Shown here: piece by piece, positions 24,889-33,616 of the stretch | Layout of the letters: each line of letters opens with the position of its first letter | Position numbering within the stretch: position 1 is the stretch's first letter | DNA from: Paracoccaceae bacterium | GTDB lineage: Bacteria > Pseudomonadota > Alphaproteobacteria > Rhodobacterales > Rhodobacteraceae | Direction: 5' to 3' | Assembly: GCA_016744015.1 (NCBI GenBank) | Contig: JADGFD010000004.1 | Span: forward strand, 1-64,000 | DNA length: 64,000 nt | The notes under the pieces: model-generated | What the model saw: only the letters and a program-made list of their open reading frames with translations | Database searches by the model: none | Told to the model about the DNA's origin: nothing | Made by a program: the position numbers and the translations under genes

Positions 24889-26103
24889 TTACTCTGCCGC
24901 TGCGATGCCCGCTGCCACGTCGGCCGCCACTTCGCTGGCGGTTTTAGAACCGGTCATCAGCTGTTGCAAGCCGTCTTGCAACAAGGTGGAGCCGGTTGGT
25001 TTATCAAACCGGAAGGCCACCAGCATGATGTAGGGCGTAGCGGCGGAATGGAAACTCGACACCTGTTGCAGCGTTGCATCCGAGGACACAGCCCCATCAA
25101 CCGCTGCGATATTGTTAAGCTTATCCGTTAGCATTTGTGCAAACGGCGTGGTGGCGGTGAAGCGAATAAACTCTAGCGCGGCGTCTTTATTTGCGCTCGC
25201 GGCGTTTACCCCGTAGCCACCATCCATCCATGTGGCGACCATGCGCTCGCCACCCGCATCGGCTGCCGGGCCGGGCATGATCCCGAAATTTACGCCTTCA
25301 TCACGAAAGCCGTTGATCTCCCAAGAGCCACCCACAAACATCGCGGCAGCACCCGAGGTAAACAGGGCCTTCATGGTGGCATAATCAACGCCCTCAAAGC
25401 CGACGGGCATGTAAGGCGCAAGCTCGGCCATTTTACCAAGGGCGGCTACATAACGCTCATCGTCAAAGGTTGTGGCACCGGAGGTGACCTCACCAAAGAA
25501 GCTGGATCCGTAGAAATTAGGCATAAACGCACCTGACATCACTTCAATCGTCCAGCCATCGGCGGTGCCATTGGCGAGCGGCGTAATGCCGGCAGCCTTA
25601 AGCTGCTCGGATACCGCGAGGAAGTCATCCCATGTTTCAGGCGGGTTAATGCCTTGGGCTTCAAAAATATCGCTGTTATAATAAACCAGCACGGTTTGCG
25701 AGGCAAAGGGCACAGCATAAACCTTGCCATCGGCGCGCAGGGTGGTGCCGAGTAGCTCATCAGCGCTGAGCAGGGAAAGGTCAACCTGCCCGCCCAGCGG
25801 CTCCAGATAGCCAGCACTGGAGATATTTTCCAAGCTGCCATAAGCGCGGGTGTGAATGATATCAGGGCCGGAGCCACCCGCCAAAGCCGTGGTCAGAATG
25901 GTATTATAGGCCTTGGCCTCATGGGCGGTATAGGTCACCGAAATTTCGGGGTGCTCGGCCTCAAAGGCCTCAATAATTTCACCATAGGCTGCCACATCTT
26001 CCTGCCGCCAACTCCAGAAGCTGAGCTCGGTTTGCGCAAATGCGGGTGCGGCGATCGAAAGTGCCGTAGCGGCGATGACCGCCTTTTTTAAGTTGGTTTT
26101 CAT
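24889..26103 (-). CDS. Extracellular sugar-binding protein of ABC transporter (family 1)
   Basis: A 404-residue periplasmic solute-binding protein. The signal peptide MKTNLKKAVIAATALSIAAP ends near AFAQ at residue 24. The mature part opens TELSFWSWRQEDVAAYGEII and carries the family-1 pattern GGSGPDIIHTRAYG near residue 75. It is the first gene of a five-gene operon (binding protein, ATPase, two permeases, AmiE-like hydrolase) whose promoter region holds a perfect TTGACA and a copy of the GGAAT-type motif also present before murQ. The ligand is inferred to be MurNAc or a MurNAc-containing fragment; nothing in the sequence alone fixes it. Confidence 0.92.
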   Translation of the reverse strand: MKTNLKKAVIAATALSIAAPAFAQTELSFWSWRQEDVAAYGEIIEAFEAEHPEISVTYTAHEAKAYNTILTTALAGGSGPDIIHTRAYGSLENISSAGYLEPLGGQVDLSLLSADELLGTTLRADGKVYAVPFASQTVLVYYNSDIFEAQGINPPETWDDFLAVSEQLKAAGITPLANGTADGWTIEVMSGAFMPNFYGSSFFGEVTSGATTFDDERYVAALGKMAELAPYMPVGFEGVDYATMKALFTSGAAAMFVGGSWEINGFRDEGVNFGIMPGPAADAGGERMVATWMDGGYGVNAASANKDAALEFIRFTATTPFAQMLTDKLNNIAAVDGAVSSDATLQQVSSFHSAATPYIMLVAFRFDKPTGSTLLQDGLQQLMTGSKTASEVAADVAAGIAAAE

Positions 26104-26184
26104 GATCTTTTCTCCCTAAAGAACAGTTTTTTTGCCTTAGGGCTGGTAAAAAGGACTCGTCTACCCACCCTGTCTCCACTCTCA

Positions 26185-26198
26185 GGAATTTAATATTC
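26185..26198 (+). promoter_or_regulatory. Operator-like GGAAT...ATTC site before the ABC operon
   Basis: GGAATTTAATATTC overlaps the expected -10 region of the minus-strand promoter, whose -35 is a perfect TTGACA at 26216-26211 (17 bases away). The same motif occurs twice in the murR-murQ gap. It is the likely binding site of the neighbouring RpiR regulator; inferred from repetition and position. Confidence 0.6.
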
Positions 26199-26226
26199 TT
26201 ATCTTGGATGTGTCAATAATTATTTA

Positions 26227-27063
26227 TTACCCAATCCGGCGCACCAGATCGTGGCTGTCAGTAATACGAGCGGCCACATCGCCCTGGCCTTGCACAAAGA
26301 GCACAAATAACAGATCAGTAATCGCCATTTGCGCGGTGCGGGTGGCAATTGAGGAGCTGCGGACGATGTTTTCATCGGCCACACAGTGCAACACCACATC
26401 GGGCGCAGGGGCCTGATGATATGCGCCAATATGCAACACCGGAATGCCGACCGCTTGGGCAAATTCCACCGCGACCTGCACCTCGCGTGTGGTGCCGGAA
26501 TAGGAGATCGAGATCAGCAGATCGCCTGCACCAAAGCTCGACAGGTTAGCGAGCTGGATGTGGCTGTCACCCCCCGCAATCACCGCTTTCCCGAATTTTG
26601 CCAGCTTAGAGGACAGGTCTTGTGCCACAAGGGCCGAGCCACCTACACCCAGAATCAAAATCCTATTGGCGGCACTTATCTGGCACACGGCGGCATCCAG
26701 CATGGCGTTGGGATTGGCTTTCATGGTTTCGGAGAGGGCTGCAATTTTGCTGGCAAACAGTTTTTTGGCCACCGCCCCCAGCGTATCATCACTAAAAATG
26801 CCCGCATGAATCTGCTGCGCATTTTCACTGCGCGCGGTTTCGGCACTTAGCGCAATTTTGAGCGCCGGAAAGCCCGGAAACCCAACCTTTTGGCAAAACT
26901 TGATAATGCTCGACTGGCTCACATTGCAGCGCGTTGCCAGCGCTTGCGAAGACAAGCCTACAACCTCCTGCGGGGTATCCAAAATCACCTCGGCAATCGC
27001 GCGCTCATTGGCAGACATGCCCTCCAGCCGCGCATTTAAGCTGGTTATCAAATTTGTGCTCAT
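26227..27063 (-). CDS. MurR/RpiR-family transcriptional regulator
   Basis: A 278-residue RpiR-type regulator. N-terminal HTH_6 domain (residues 1-75; MSANERAIAEVILDTPQEVV, NVSQSSIIKFCQKVGF) and a C-terminal SIS domain (ILILGVGGSALVAQDLSSKL near residue 130; SYSGTTREV near 175) that senses a phosphosugar. E. coli MurR binds MurNAc-6-phosphate, the murQ substrate. Here the gene diverges from murQ and precedes the ABC operon, both carrying the same GGAAT-type motif. The ATG at 27063 is preferred over a start nine codons upstream. Repression of both units with MurNAc-6-P as inducer is the simplest model. Confidence 0.88.
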   Translation of the reverse strand: MSTNLITSLNARLEGMSANERAIAEVILDTPQEVVGLSSQALATRCNVSQSSIIKFCQKVGFPGFPALKIALSAETARSENAQQIHAGIFSDDTLGAVAKKLFASKIAALSETMKANPNAMLDAAVCQISAANRILILGVGGSALVAQDLSSKLAKFGKAVIAGGDSHIQLANLSSFGAGDLLISISYSGTTREVQVAVEFAQAVGIPVLHIGAYHQAPAPDVVLHCVADENIVRSSSIATRTAQMAITDLLFVLFVQGQGDVAARITDSHDLVRRIG

Positions 27064-27091
27064 CACGCTTGCCTTTGCAAAACAACCCACA

Positions 27092-27105
27092 GGAATATTA
27101 TATTA
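27092..27105 (+). promoter_or_regulatory. Operator-like site 1 in the murR-murQ gap
   Basis: GGAATATTATATTA, 32 bases (about three helical turns) upstream of a second copy of the motif. It overlaps a TATAAT on the minus strand (27102-27097) that could serve murR, so a bound regulator would block its own promoter. Confidence 0.5.
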
Positions 27106-27135
27106 TTGACCTTCACTGAATTTGGAATATATAAT
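27106..27135 (+). promoter_or_regulatory. Promoter of murQ, predicted leaderless
   Basis: TTGACC (27106-27111), an 18-base spacer and a perfect TATAAT (27130-27135). Transcription would start about six or seven bases further on, essentially at the murQ ATG (27142), and no Shine-Dalgarno sequence precedes that ATG. A leaderless message is therefore predicted. Confidence 0.7.
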
Positions 27136-27138
27136 TCC
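27124..27138 (+). promoter_or_regulatory. Operator-like site 2 over the murQ -10 box
   Basis: GGAATATATAATTCC has GGAAT/ATTCC palindromic arms around a 5-base centre. It covers the TATAAT of the murQ promoter completely, which is an ideal repressor position. Together with 27092 and 26185 it defines a GGAAT-N5-ATTCC-type consensus. Confidence 0.6.
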
Positions 27139-27141
27139 CTC

Positions 27142-28089
27142 ATGACTGATACCGCAAATGCTGATCTTATTCAACTCGCACGCTCCCTGCAAAGCCTAGA
27201 TTCTGAAAAGGCCCATGCGGAGTCCGAGCAGTTGGACACCCTCTCTCCCCTTGAAATTGCGGCTTTAATGAACCGTGAAGACCAAAAAGTGGCCATAGCG
27301 GTGCAAAAGGTTTTGCCTGATATTGCCCGCACCATTGAAGCGGCGACCAAAGCACTGCGCAGAGGCGGGCGGGTAATTTATATCGGCGCGGGCACTAGCG
27401 GGCGGCTTGGCGTGCTGGATGCAGCCGAAGTGCCACCCACGTTTTCGGCCCCGCCTGATATGATTATCGGCCTGATCGCTGGCGGCGAAGCGGCTATGTT
27501 TCAGGCACAAGAGGGCATAGAGGATGACGCGGCTCAAGGGGCAGAGGATTTGCGGAATATTGCGCTTGCGGAACGTGATTTTGTGGTCGGTCTTGCCGCC
27601 TCTGGGCGCACGCCTTATGTGCTGGGGGCCCTTGGCTATGCTACGCAAATAGGCGTGCAAACCGCGGGGATTTCCTGCAATGCCAAAAGCCCGCTGGCGC
27701 AGCTGAGCGGCATTGCCATCACGCCAATAGTGGGCCCCGAAATCCTGTCCGGCTCCACACGGCTTAAATCTGGCACTGCGCAAAAGCAAATCTTGAATAT
27801 GATTTCGACCGGAGCCATGGTGCGCATAGGAAAGTGCTATGGCAACCGCATGGTGGACCTGAATGCCTCCAACAAAAAGCTGAAAGCCCGCGCTGTAAAT
27901 CTGGTGGCTGGCCTCACAAGCTGCACAAGCTCGGCGGCGCTACAGGCTCTTCTGGCCACGAAGTGGAACATCAAACCCGCCATTTTAATGCTCACAAGCA
28001 AGGATGCAATCGACGCGGAAAAAGCTATTGACCGGGTGGATGCCGCCAAGGGCCATCTCAGGAAAGCGATAGAAAACCTGCGCAGCTAA
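27142..28089 (+). CDS. murQ: N-acetylmuramic acid 6-phosphate etherase
   Basis: A 315-residue MurQ, which removes the D-lactyl ether of MurNAc-6-phosphate to give GlcNAc-6-phosphate. The SIS domain carries IYIGAGTSGRLGVLDAAEVP near residue 73 with the catalytic Glu region, GGEAAMFQAQEGIEDD with the second acidic site, and LAASGRTPYVLGAL. The C-terminus (VNLVAGLTSCTSSAALQALL) is the helical MurQ tail. The ATG at 27142 coincides with the predicted transcript start. It diverges from murR and overlaps the FliJ-like gene by four bases tail to tail. No MurNAc or anhydroMurNAc kinase gene is in the window, though an ABC importer would deliver unphosphorylated sugar. Confidence 0.94.
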   Translation: MTDTANADLIQLARSLQSLDSEKAHAESEQLDTLSPLEIAALMNREDQKVAIAVQKVLPDIARTIEAATKALRRGGRVIYIGAGTSGRLGVLDAAEVPPTFSAPPDMIIGLIAGGEAAMFQAQEGIEDDAAQGAEDLRNIALAERDFVVGLAASGRTPYVLGALGYATQIGVQTAGISCNAKSPLAQLSGIAITPIVGPEILSGSTRLKSGTAQKQILNMISTGAMVRIGKCYGNRMVDLNASNKKLKARAVNLVAGLTSCTSSAALQALLATKWNIKPAILMLTSKDAIDAEKAIDRVDAAKGHLRKAIENLRS

Positions 28090-28478
28090 CGGTCAGGCGC
28101 GCGGCCTTCTTCCTCGGCTTTGCGGCGGCTGTGGAGCAGCTCCTGATACTCGGCTTTTTCCAGCATATCCTTGATAACGCGGGTTTTGGCGTCAGAAATA
28201 GCGGCAAAACTGCGCGCAGATTCCGCCTGCTGCTCCTGAATATTACGGCGCATGGCAAGGCGGCTGTTTTCCTGGTCTGCCCAGCCCAGCCAGCGCGAAA
28301 TTATGGCCAGGTCTTCGGGCGGGGCATCTTCCAGATTGTCGCTCACCTCAGCCGCCAGCGCCGCCATTTGCGTGGCGGTGAGCGCAGTGGCCGCGTTGGC
28401 ACGGGTCAACTCGGCCATGTCTTTCAGCCGCTTTTGCTCGGCAAGATCATGCAAGATTTTCAGCTCGGCCGGGGTCAT
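28086..28478 (-). CDS. Small flagellar-cluster protein, possibly FliJ-like
   Basis: A 130-residue highly charged, almost wholly alpha-helical protein with long heptad-like stretches (AELKILHDLAEQKRLKDMAE; RRNIQEQQAESARSF). It has no signal peptide or membrane span. It overlaps the flhB stop by four bases (ATGA), so it is translated with the flagellar export genes. Size, helical content and position suggest a FliJ-type export chaperone or other flagellar accessory protein, but I see no diagnostic motif. Its 3' end overlaps murQ. Confidence 0.65.
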   Translation of the reverse strand: MTPAELKILHDLAEQKRLKDMAELTRANAATALTATQMAALAAEVSDNLEDAPPEDLAIISRWLGWADQENSRLAMRRNIQEQQAESARSFAAISDAKTRVIKDMLEKAEYQELLHSRRKAEEEGRAPDR

Positions 28479-29566
28479 GCGTTGCGCTCCTTGGCTTTGG
28501 CGCGCATCTCGGTGGCAAACCGGATGGCGGCCGCAATGGCGCGGTAATGCTCTGGGTCGATCTCGTGGCCGATTTCCACGGTGGCATGCAGCGCACGCGC
28601 GGTGGGCGGGTCGGAGTGAATGGGCACGCCAGAATCGGCTGCGACCTCACGAATGCGCCGTGCCACGTCATCTACCCCTTTGGCGATAACCACCGGCGCG
28701 GTGCCCGGTGTGCGCGCCCATTCCAGCGCCACGGCGTAATGAGTCGGATTTACGATGATCACATCGGCGCGGGGCACGTCATGCAGCATTTGATTGGTGG
28801 CAATTTCCTGCGCCCGCTGGCGGCGCTTGCCTTTCATGTGAGGGTCACCCTCGCTCTCTTTGCTTTCGTCCTGAAGCTCTTTGTGAGACATCCGGAGCTT
28901 TTGCAGGTGGTGGTATTTTTGCCAGAGAAAATCGACCAAGGCGATAAGCATGGCGATGGTCATCACAATCAGCAGCATCGAGGTGAGGATTTCGCCAAGC
29001 GCGAGCGCGACCTCGGCGGGGCCAGCATGCACCATACCCAAAATCTCGTCCTTTTTGCCGCGGAGCAGCAGATAAACACCCGTGGCCACTAGCATCATTT
29101 TACTAACGGTTTTCAGAAACTCCACAATGCCCTTGGTGCCGAATTTGTTTTTAAAACCCTGAAGCGGGGATATCCGGTTGCCCTTGGGTTTGATCTTGCT
29201 TGGGGCAAATACAAAAATCCGCTGGGCGAGCGAGACCAAAAGGGCCGCTGTAAACGGCAGTAAAAAGATGGGGATGAGCGCCACAAGCGCCTGCCCGAAA
29301 AGCTGTGCGGCCATGCCTGTGCCGCCCTTAGAAAGCAAGCTGCGGCTGAGGGTGTCGGCATTGGCAAACACCTGCGCCAGCACCTCAGCGCTTTTGGCGA
29401 TACCGTCGAGACCCACAAAGGTGAGCGCCACAAATAACCCGACATAACCCGCCGCAGCGGATACATCCATCGAGCGGGCGATATCTCCCTTTTTGCGGGA
29501 TTTCTCGATTTTCTGTTGGGAGGCGTCATGTGACTTTTCGCCTGATTCCTCGCCGCCCTCACTCAT
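28475..29566 (-). CDS. flhB: Flagellar type III export protein FlhB
   Basis: A 363-residue export-apparatus switch protein. The N-terminal cytosolic tail (KSHDASQQKIEKSRKKGDI) precedes four membrane spans. The C-terminal domain holds the autocleavage NPTH site in VIIVNPTHYAVALEW near residue 275, which switches export from rod/hook to filament substrates. It overlaps fliR upstream (ATGA, 29563-29566) and the small helical gene downstream. Part of the flhA-fliR-flhB block in the minus orientation. Confidence 0.96.
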   Translation of the reverse strand: MSEGGEESGEKSHDASQQKIEKSRKKGDIARSMDVSAAAGYVGLFVALTFVGLDGIAKSAEVLAQVFANADTLSRSLLSKGGTGMAAQLFGQALVALIPIFLLPFTAALLVSLAQRIFVFAPSKIKPKGNRISPLQGFKNKFGTKGIVEFLKTVSKMMLVATGVYLLLRGKKDEILGMVHAGPAEVALALGEILTSMLLIVMTIAMLIALVDFLWQKYHHLQKLRMSHKELQDESKESEGDPHMKGKRRQRAQEIATNQMLHDVPRADVIIVNPTHYAVALEWARTPGTAPVVIAKGVDDVARRIREVAADSGVPIHSDPPTARALHATVEIGHEIDPEHYRAIAAAIRFATEMRAKAKERNA

Positions 29567-30345
29567 TCCGGCATCCCCATCGGGTTGGCCAGCACCATGT
29601 CCAAACGATCATTCCAAACCGTGATAATGGCGGGGGCGGCCAGCAGCAGGATGAGCAGCGCACCTGCGGTGATAAGCGGCGCGCCAACAAAGGCCACCAT
29701 GAGCGAAGGCATGGCACGGTTGATGGCCCCAAGTGCAAGATTGTAAGCGAAAGACGCAATAACAAAGGGCGCAGCCATGGTAAAGCCAAAGGTAAACACA
29801 TTTGCCACCCGCGCGATGCCCCACTCAGCAATGTCTCCGGCCACGGGGATCGTGCCCAGCGGAAACAGCTTATAGGTGGAGGCTATGGCGAGGCTGGCCT
29901 TGATGTGCAGGCCGGTAACCAGCGCCAGCGTGAGGCCCGCGAGCATAAGGATATTGCCAATGGCGGGCATTGGGTCTGGTGTGACCCCCACGCCCGCGAC
30001 CTGCGTAATGGCGGTGGATTGTGCGGCGACCGAGCCGGCAAACTGGATAGCCATGACCATGAGCCGAAGCGAAATGCCGATGAGAAAACCGATGCCCGCC
30101 TCAATAACAATCAGCCCCGCCATGCTGGGCAGGCTGGGGTTTATTGGTGGGAGGCTGGGCGCAACCATGGGCCACACGACCATGGTAAACCCCAGCGCCG
30201 CCATTAGGCGCACCCGCGAAGGGATGGCCTGCTCCCCAAAGCCGGGCATAAGCGAAACCGCAGCCGCCACCCGCACAAACACCAAAATCAGCCCCGCGAG
30301 GCTAACATCACTTTCTGCCAGAATTTCTGCCAGCCCTTCCAGCAT
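29563..30345 (-). CDS. fliR: Flagellar type III export protein FliR
   Basis: A 260-residue membrane component of the export gate, with about six hydrophobic spans. Typical features are VAAAVSLMPGFGEQAIPSRVR near residue 27 and LALVTGLHIKASLAIASTYKLFPLG near 140. The ATG shares one base with the flhA stop (TGATG) and the stop overlaps the flhB start, so the three genes are translationally coupled. FliR forms the export gate with FliP and FliQ, which are not in the window. Confidence 0.95.
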   Translation of the reverse strand: MLEGLAEILAESDVSLAGLILVFVRVAAAVSLMPGFGEQAIPSRVRLMAALGFTMVVWPMVAPSLPPINPSLPSMAGLIVIEAGIGFLIGISLRLMVMAIQFAGSVAAQSTAITQVAGVGVTPDPMPAIGNILMLAGLTLALVTGLHIKASLAIASTYKLFPLGTIPVAGDIAEWGIARVANVFTFGFTMAAPFVIASFAYNLALGAINRAMPSLMVAFVGAPLITAGALLILLLAAPAIITVWNDRLDMVLANPMGMPE

Positions 30346-32432
30346 CAGGCCATGCCGACCAGTGCGGGCATAGCATTAGACCCCACCTCTTCAAAGCTGA
30401 AAACCGGATTGCGAATACCTTTGGCGCTCAGCACCGTATGGATAAACCGCCTGCGCCGCGCCGAGGTGATAACCGCCGGATAGCGCCCTTGCTCGCCCGC
30501 TTTGCCCACCTGCTCGGCCACCGCCGTGGCGAGGCGGTTAAACTCATGTGGCGGAAGAGCCACATCGGCCCCGCCTTGCTCACCCTCAAGCTGGTGCTTC
30601 TGAAACAGGGCTTCCCACTCGGGGGAAAGCTGCACCAAGGGCAGCGCGCCGTCTGGCTCCTGCATATCGGCGATCAGCTGGAAGCCCAGCCGCTGGCGCA
30701 CATATTCAGTGATGGCCTCAATGCCTGAAAGCGCCCCGTTGGCCTCGGCTATACTTTCCAGAATAAGTGGCAGGTTGCGAATGGAGACTTGCTCCTCCAG
30801 CAACAACCGCAACACCGATTGCAAAAGATCAATCGAGACCTTATCCGGCACAAATTCATCCAGTATCCGCCGGTTGGCGGCGGCGCGGGCCTGATCAGAC
30901 ACCGCGACAAATTCATCCAGCAATTTGCGCAGGGTGCGGCGGTTAAACAGGCGCCCGAAGTTTTGCTTGAGTACTTCAAGCAGGTGGGTGGCGATCACCT
31001 CCGTTGGCGTCACCACCGAAAGCCCCTGAAGCGCCGCTTCTTCCTGCATATCCGGCTCTATCCAGCGCGCGGGGGCACCGTACACCGGCTCCGACACATC
31101 GCGGCCTTTAGGCGGGCGGATGGTGTCATCAGCCAGGAGCACCAGCACCTTGCCGATCTCCACCTCCGAGCTTGCAATTTCAACGCCCTGAATGCGGATA
31201 ACATAGGTGCCATTGGGCAAAAGCGTGGAATCCGTGAGCCGGATTTCGGGGATCACCACGCCAAATTGCGCGGCGATATGGTTGCGCATATTCAAAATGC
31301 GCCTGTCCAGCCCCGCGCTGTCATCCATCACGGTGGAGACCAGATCAGAGGCAAACTCAAGGTGGATTTCGTCAAGGTCGAGCATATCGCCCAGCGTTTT
31401 TTGCGGCGTAGCCTTGGGGGCCTCAACGGCCTCTCCCAGCTTGGCTTCTTCGGCCTCGCGGGCTTTCCTTTTGAAAGCAACATAAGCTGCCGCTCCCAGG
31501 GCTGCCGCCCCCGCAAAAAACGGCAACATTGGCAGGCCTGGCACAAGGCCAAACAGCCCCAGCAGCACCGCCACTGTGGCCAAAGCCTCGGGGTAGGCCC
31601 CAAGCTGGCTGGTGAGCGCCTTATCTGCCGAACCAAGCACGCCGCCCTTGGAAAGCAAAAGCGCAGAAGCGATGGAGATAATAACCGAGGGAAATTGCGA
31701 AACGAGGCCATCCCCCACGGTGAGAATGGCGTAGGTTTCAAAGGCTTGCCCCACGGGCATGCTGTGCACAAACACCCCCATTACAAGGCCCATAATCAGG
31801 TTGAGCATGGTAATGAGCAGGCCGGCAATGGCATCCCCCTTCACGAATTTAGACGCGCCATCGAGCGAACCAAAAAACGTGGTTTCTTCCTGCTCGGTTT
31901 TGCGGCGTTTTTTGGCCTCGTCATGGTCTATCGCGCCTGCGGCCATGTCACTATCAATCGCCAATTGCTTGCCGGGCATGCCATCCAAGGCAAAGCGCGC
32001 GCCCACTTCAGCCATGCGGCCTGCGCCCTTGGTGATAACGATAAAATTCACAATGAGCAGCACGCCAAACACCACCAGCCCGAGGTAAACCGAGCCACCC
32101 ATGATAAACATGGCAAAGCCCTCAATCACATCCCCCGCCGCGCCGGTGCCGGTATGCCCCTCGCCAATTATTAGCTTGGTCGAGGACACATTGAGCGAAA
32201 GCCGTAGCATCAGGCTGGCGAGCAGGATGGTCGGGAAGGCCGAAAACTCCAGCGGGCGGCTGATAAACAGGGTGATCGTGAAGATCAGGATCGAAATCGC
32301 GAAACTGGCGGCAAGGCCGATATCCAGCACGGCGGCGGGCATGGGCAAGATCATCATGGCAATGACCGCCATCAAGGCAATGCTGAGCAAAACCGTAGGC
32401 TGATAAAGCGTTTGAATGCTGATTTTAGGCAT
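30345..32432 (-). CDS. flhA: Flagellar type III export protein FlhA
   Basis: A 695-residue export-gate protein. The N-terminal half has eight membrane spans with the family signature FPTILLASLMLRLSLNVSSTK near residue 66 and the conserved cytosolic FHIPEP-type loop around GARFALDGMPGKQLAIDSDM near 145. The C-terminal cytosolic domain (about 350-695) forms the nonameric ring that docks chaperone-substrate complexes. It follows the lytic transglycosylase gene by eight bases and couples to fliR. Length is standard. Confidence 0.96.
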   Translation of the reverse strand: MPKISIQTLYQPTVLLSIALMAVIAMMILPMPAAVLDIGLAASFAISILIFTITLFISRPLEFSAFPTILLASLMLRLSLNVSSTKLIIGEGHTGTGAAGDVIEGFAMFIMGGSVYLGLVVFGVLLIVNFIVITKGAGRMAEVGARFALDGMPGKQLAIDSDMAAGAIDHDEAKKRRKTEQEETTFFGSLDGASKFVKGDAIAGLLITMLNLIMGLVMGVFVHSMPVGQAFETYAILTVGDGLVSQFPSVIISIASALLLSKGGVLGSADKALTSQLGAYPEALATVAVLLGLFGLVPGLPMLPFFAGAAALGAAAYVAFKRKAREAEEAKLGEAVEAPKATPQKTLGDMLDLDEIHLEFASDLVSTVMDDSAGLDRRILNMRNHIAAQFGVVIPEIRLTDSTLLPNGTYVIRIQGVEIASSEVEIGKVLVLLADDTIRPPKGRDVSEPVYGAPARWIEPDMQEEAALQGLSVVTPTEVIATHLLEVLKQNFGRLFNRRTLRKLLDEFVAVSDQARAAANRRILDEFVPDKVSIDLLQSVLRLLLEEQVSIRNLPLILESIAEANGALSGIEAITEYVRQRLGFQLIADMQEPDGALPLVQLSPEWEALFQKHQLEGEQGGADVALPPHEFNRLATAVAEQVGKAGEQGRYPAVITSARRRRFIHTVLSAKGIRNPVFSFEEVGSNAMPALVGMA

Positions 32433-32440
32433 AATTGTCC

Positions 32441-33232
32441 TTAAAAAAGAGAGCCGTTGGTGCTGGTGAGGAGGGTCACGGTTGTACCCCCCAGCATGCC
32501 GGAGGCCAGTGAACCCATCAGCGCTGCGGGTGTTTCAGCAGCGCCTTCGCCAATAGCCCCCGCACGCGAGCTATAAGGCGAAACAGCCGCCACGGGCGGG
32601 GCGGACAAGAAGGCGTGCTGCACATCGGGGAAACGTGCCGCGCGGGCAACCAGCACCGTTGGGAGCTGAAGCGCTGGGGCCGGGGCCTCTCCCCCCAAGC
32701 GTCCACGAATACGGGCATAGCGGGTGCGATAGCGGCTGGCATAGGTCTCTGTGCGGGAGTGGTAGGCCCCGGCTGCTTTTGTCCAATCCCCAAATTCGTC
32801 ATAAAGGCCGGAAAGCATTTTGGCGGCATAGGTGGCGTTGGTCATCGGGTCAAACATCGCCTCGATGGACTCAAAATTCATGCCGTGCCATTTATAATTG
32901 AGCTGAAAGCAGCCCACGTCAAAACTGCGCGCACCAGCATTATAACGCTCCATTACATAGGCATAGGCCTCCTCACGGGTATCAAACCAAAAGCCGCGCC
33001 CTTCCATATTGACCGTCCAAGGCCAGGGGCGAAAAGCGCCATTGCGGGTGCGGCCGGTTTCGGTCAGGCTAATGGCATAAAGCGCGTCCGGCGGCATGTT
33101 TTGCGCGCGGGACGCGGCGGCGCTCACGGCATCACATATAGATGAAATCGGCACTTCGTCAGCAGATTCGGCTGCGCGCAGGGGCAAACCCGCCAAAAGC
33201 AGCAAAATAACCAAACGCCAAATAGTAACCAT
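32441..33232 (-). CDS. Lytic transglycosylase (SLT domain), flagellar-cluster associated
   Basis: A 263-residue secreted protein. A signal peptide (WRLVILLLLAGLPLRA, cleavage near residue 22) leads into an SLT-type domain with the catalytic Glu in ALYAISLTETGR near residue 58 and the substrate-groove motifs SFDVGCFQLNYKWHG and AGAYHSRTE. It should cut peptidoglycan to let the flagellar rod through; its place directly before flhA supports that role. The C-terminal 80 residues are low-complexity and Ala/Pro-rich. An alternative is a general peptidoglycan-remodelling enzyme. Confidence 0.85.
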   Translation of the reverse strand: MVTIWRLVILLLLAGLPLRAAESADEVPISSICDAVSAAASRAQNMPPDALYAISLTETGRTRNGAFRPWPWTVNMEGRGFWFDTREEAYAYVMERYNAGARSFDVGCFQLNYKWHGMNFESIEAMFDPMTNATYAAKMLSGLYDEFGDWTKAAGAYHSRTETYASRYRTRYARIRGRLGGEAPAPALQLPTVLVARAARFPDVQHAFLSAPPVAAVSPYSSRAGAIGEGAAETPAALMGSLASGMLGGTTVTLLTSTNGSLF

Positions 33233-33412
33233 TCGCGGATTCTCCCAAACAGTGATGCAAATAAGGGTTTAGGGCGATATGGTTACGAAAGGGTAACGGC
33301 CTCGCTGCAATATTTTCAGAAATTTCGAATTTTCCGGTTGAACCTCCCTGCCGAAGAGTTTAGCTAAGCCTCAACAACGAAAGTTGTTACACTAGGTGCA
33401 TCGCACCACTGT

Positions 33413-33489
<77 letters not shown>

Positions 33490-33616
33490 ATTTAACCTAA
33501 TAGTATCAGGCAGATACGCCGCCCGGCCGGTGGCACATTCCTGTGGTAGAAGCCTTACGGCTGCACACAGAGCAAAGCCTGACTTGGGGGGAATGGCCGC
33601 AGCTGTGGGCTGCGCC

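Noticed and set aside
30789-32174. 461-residue frame antisense to flhA
   Set aside because: Shadow frame over a fully conserved flagellar gene.
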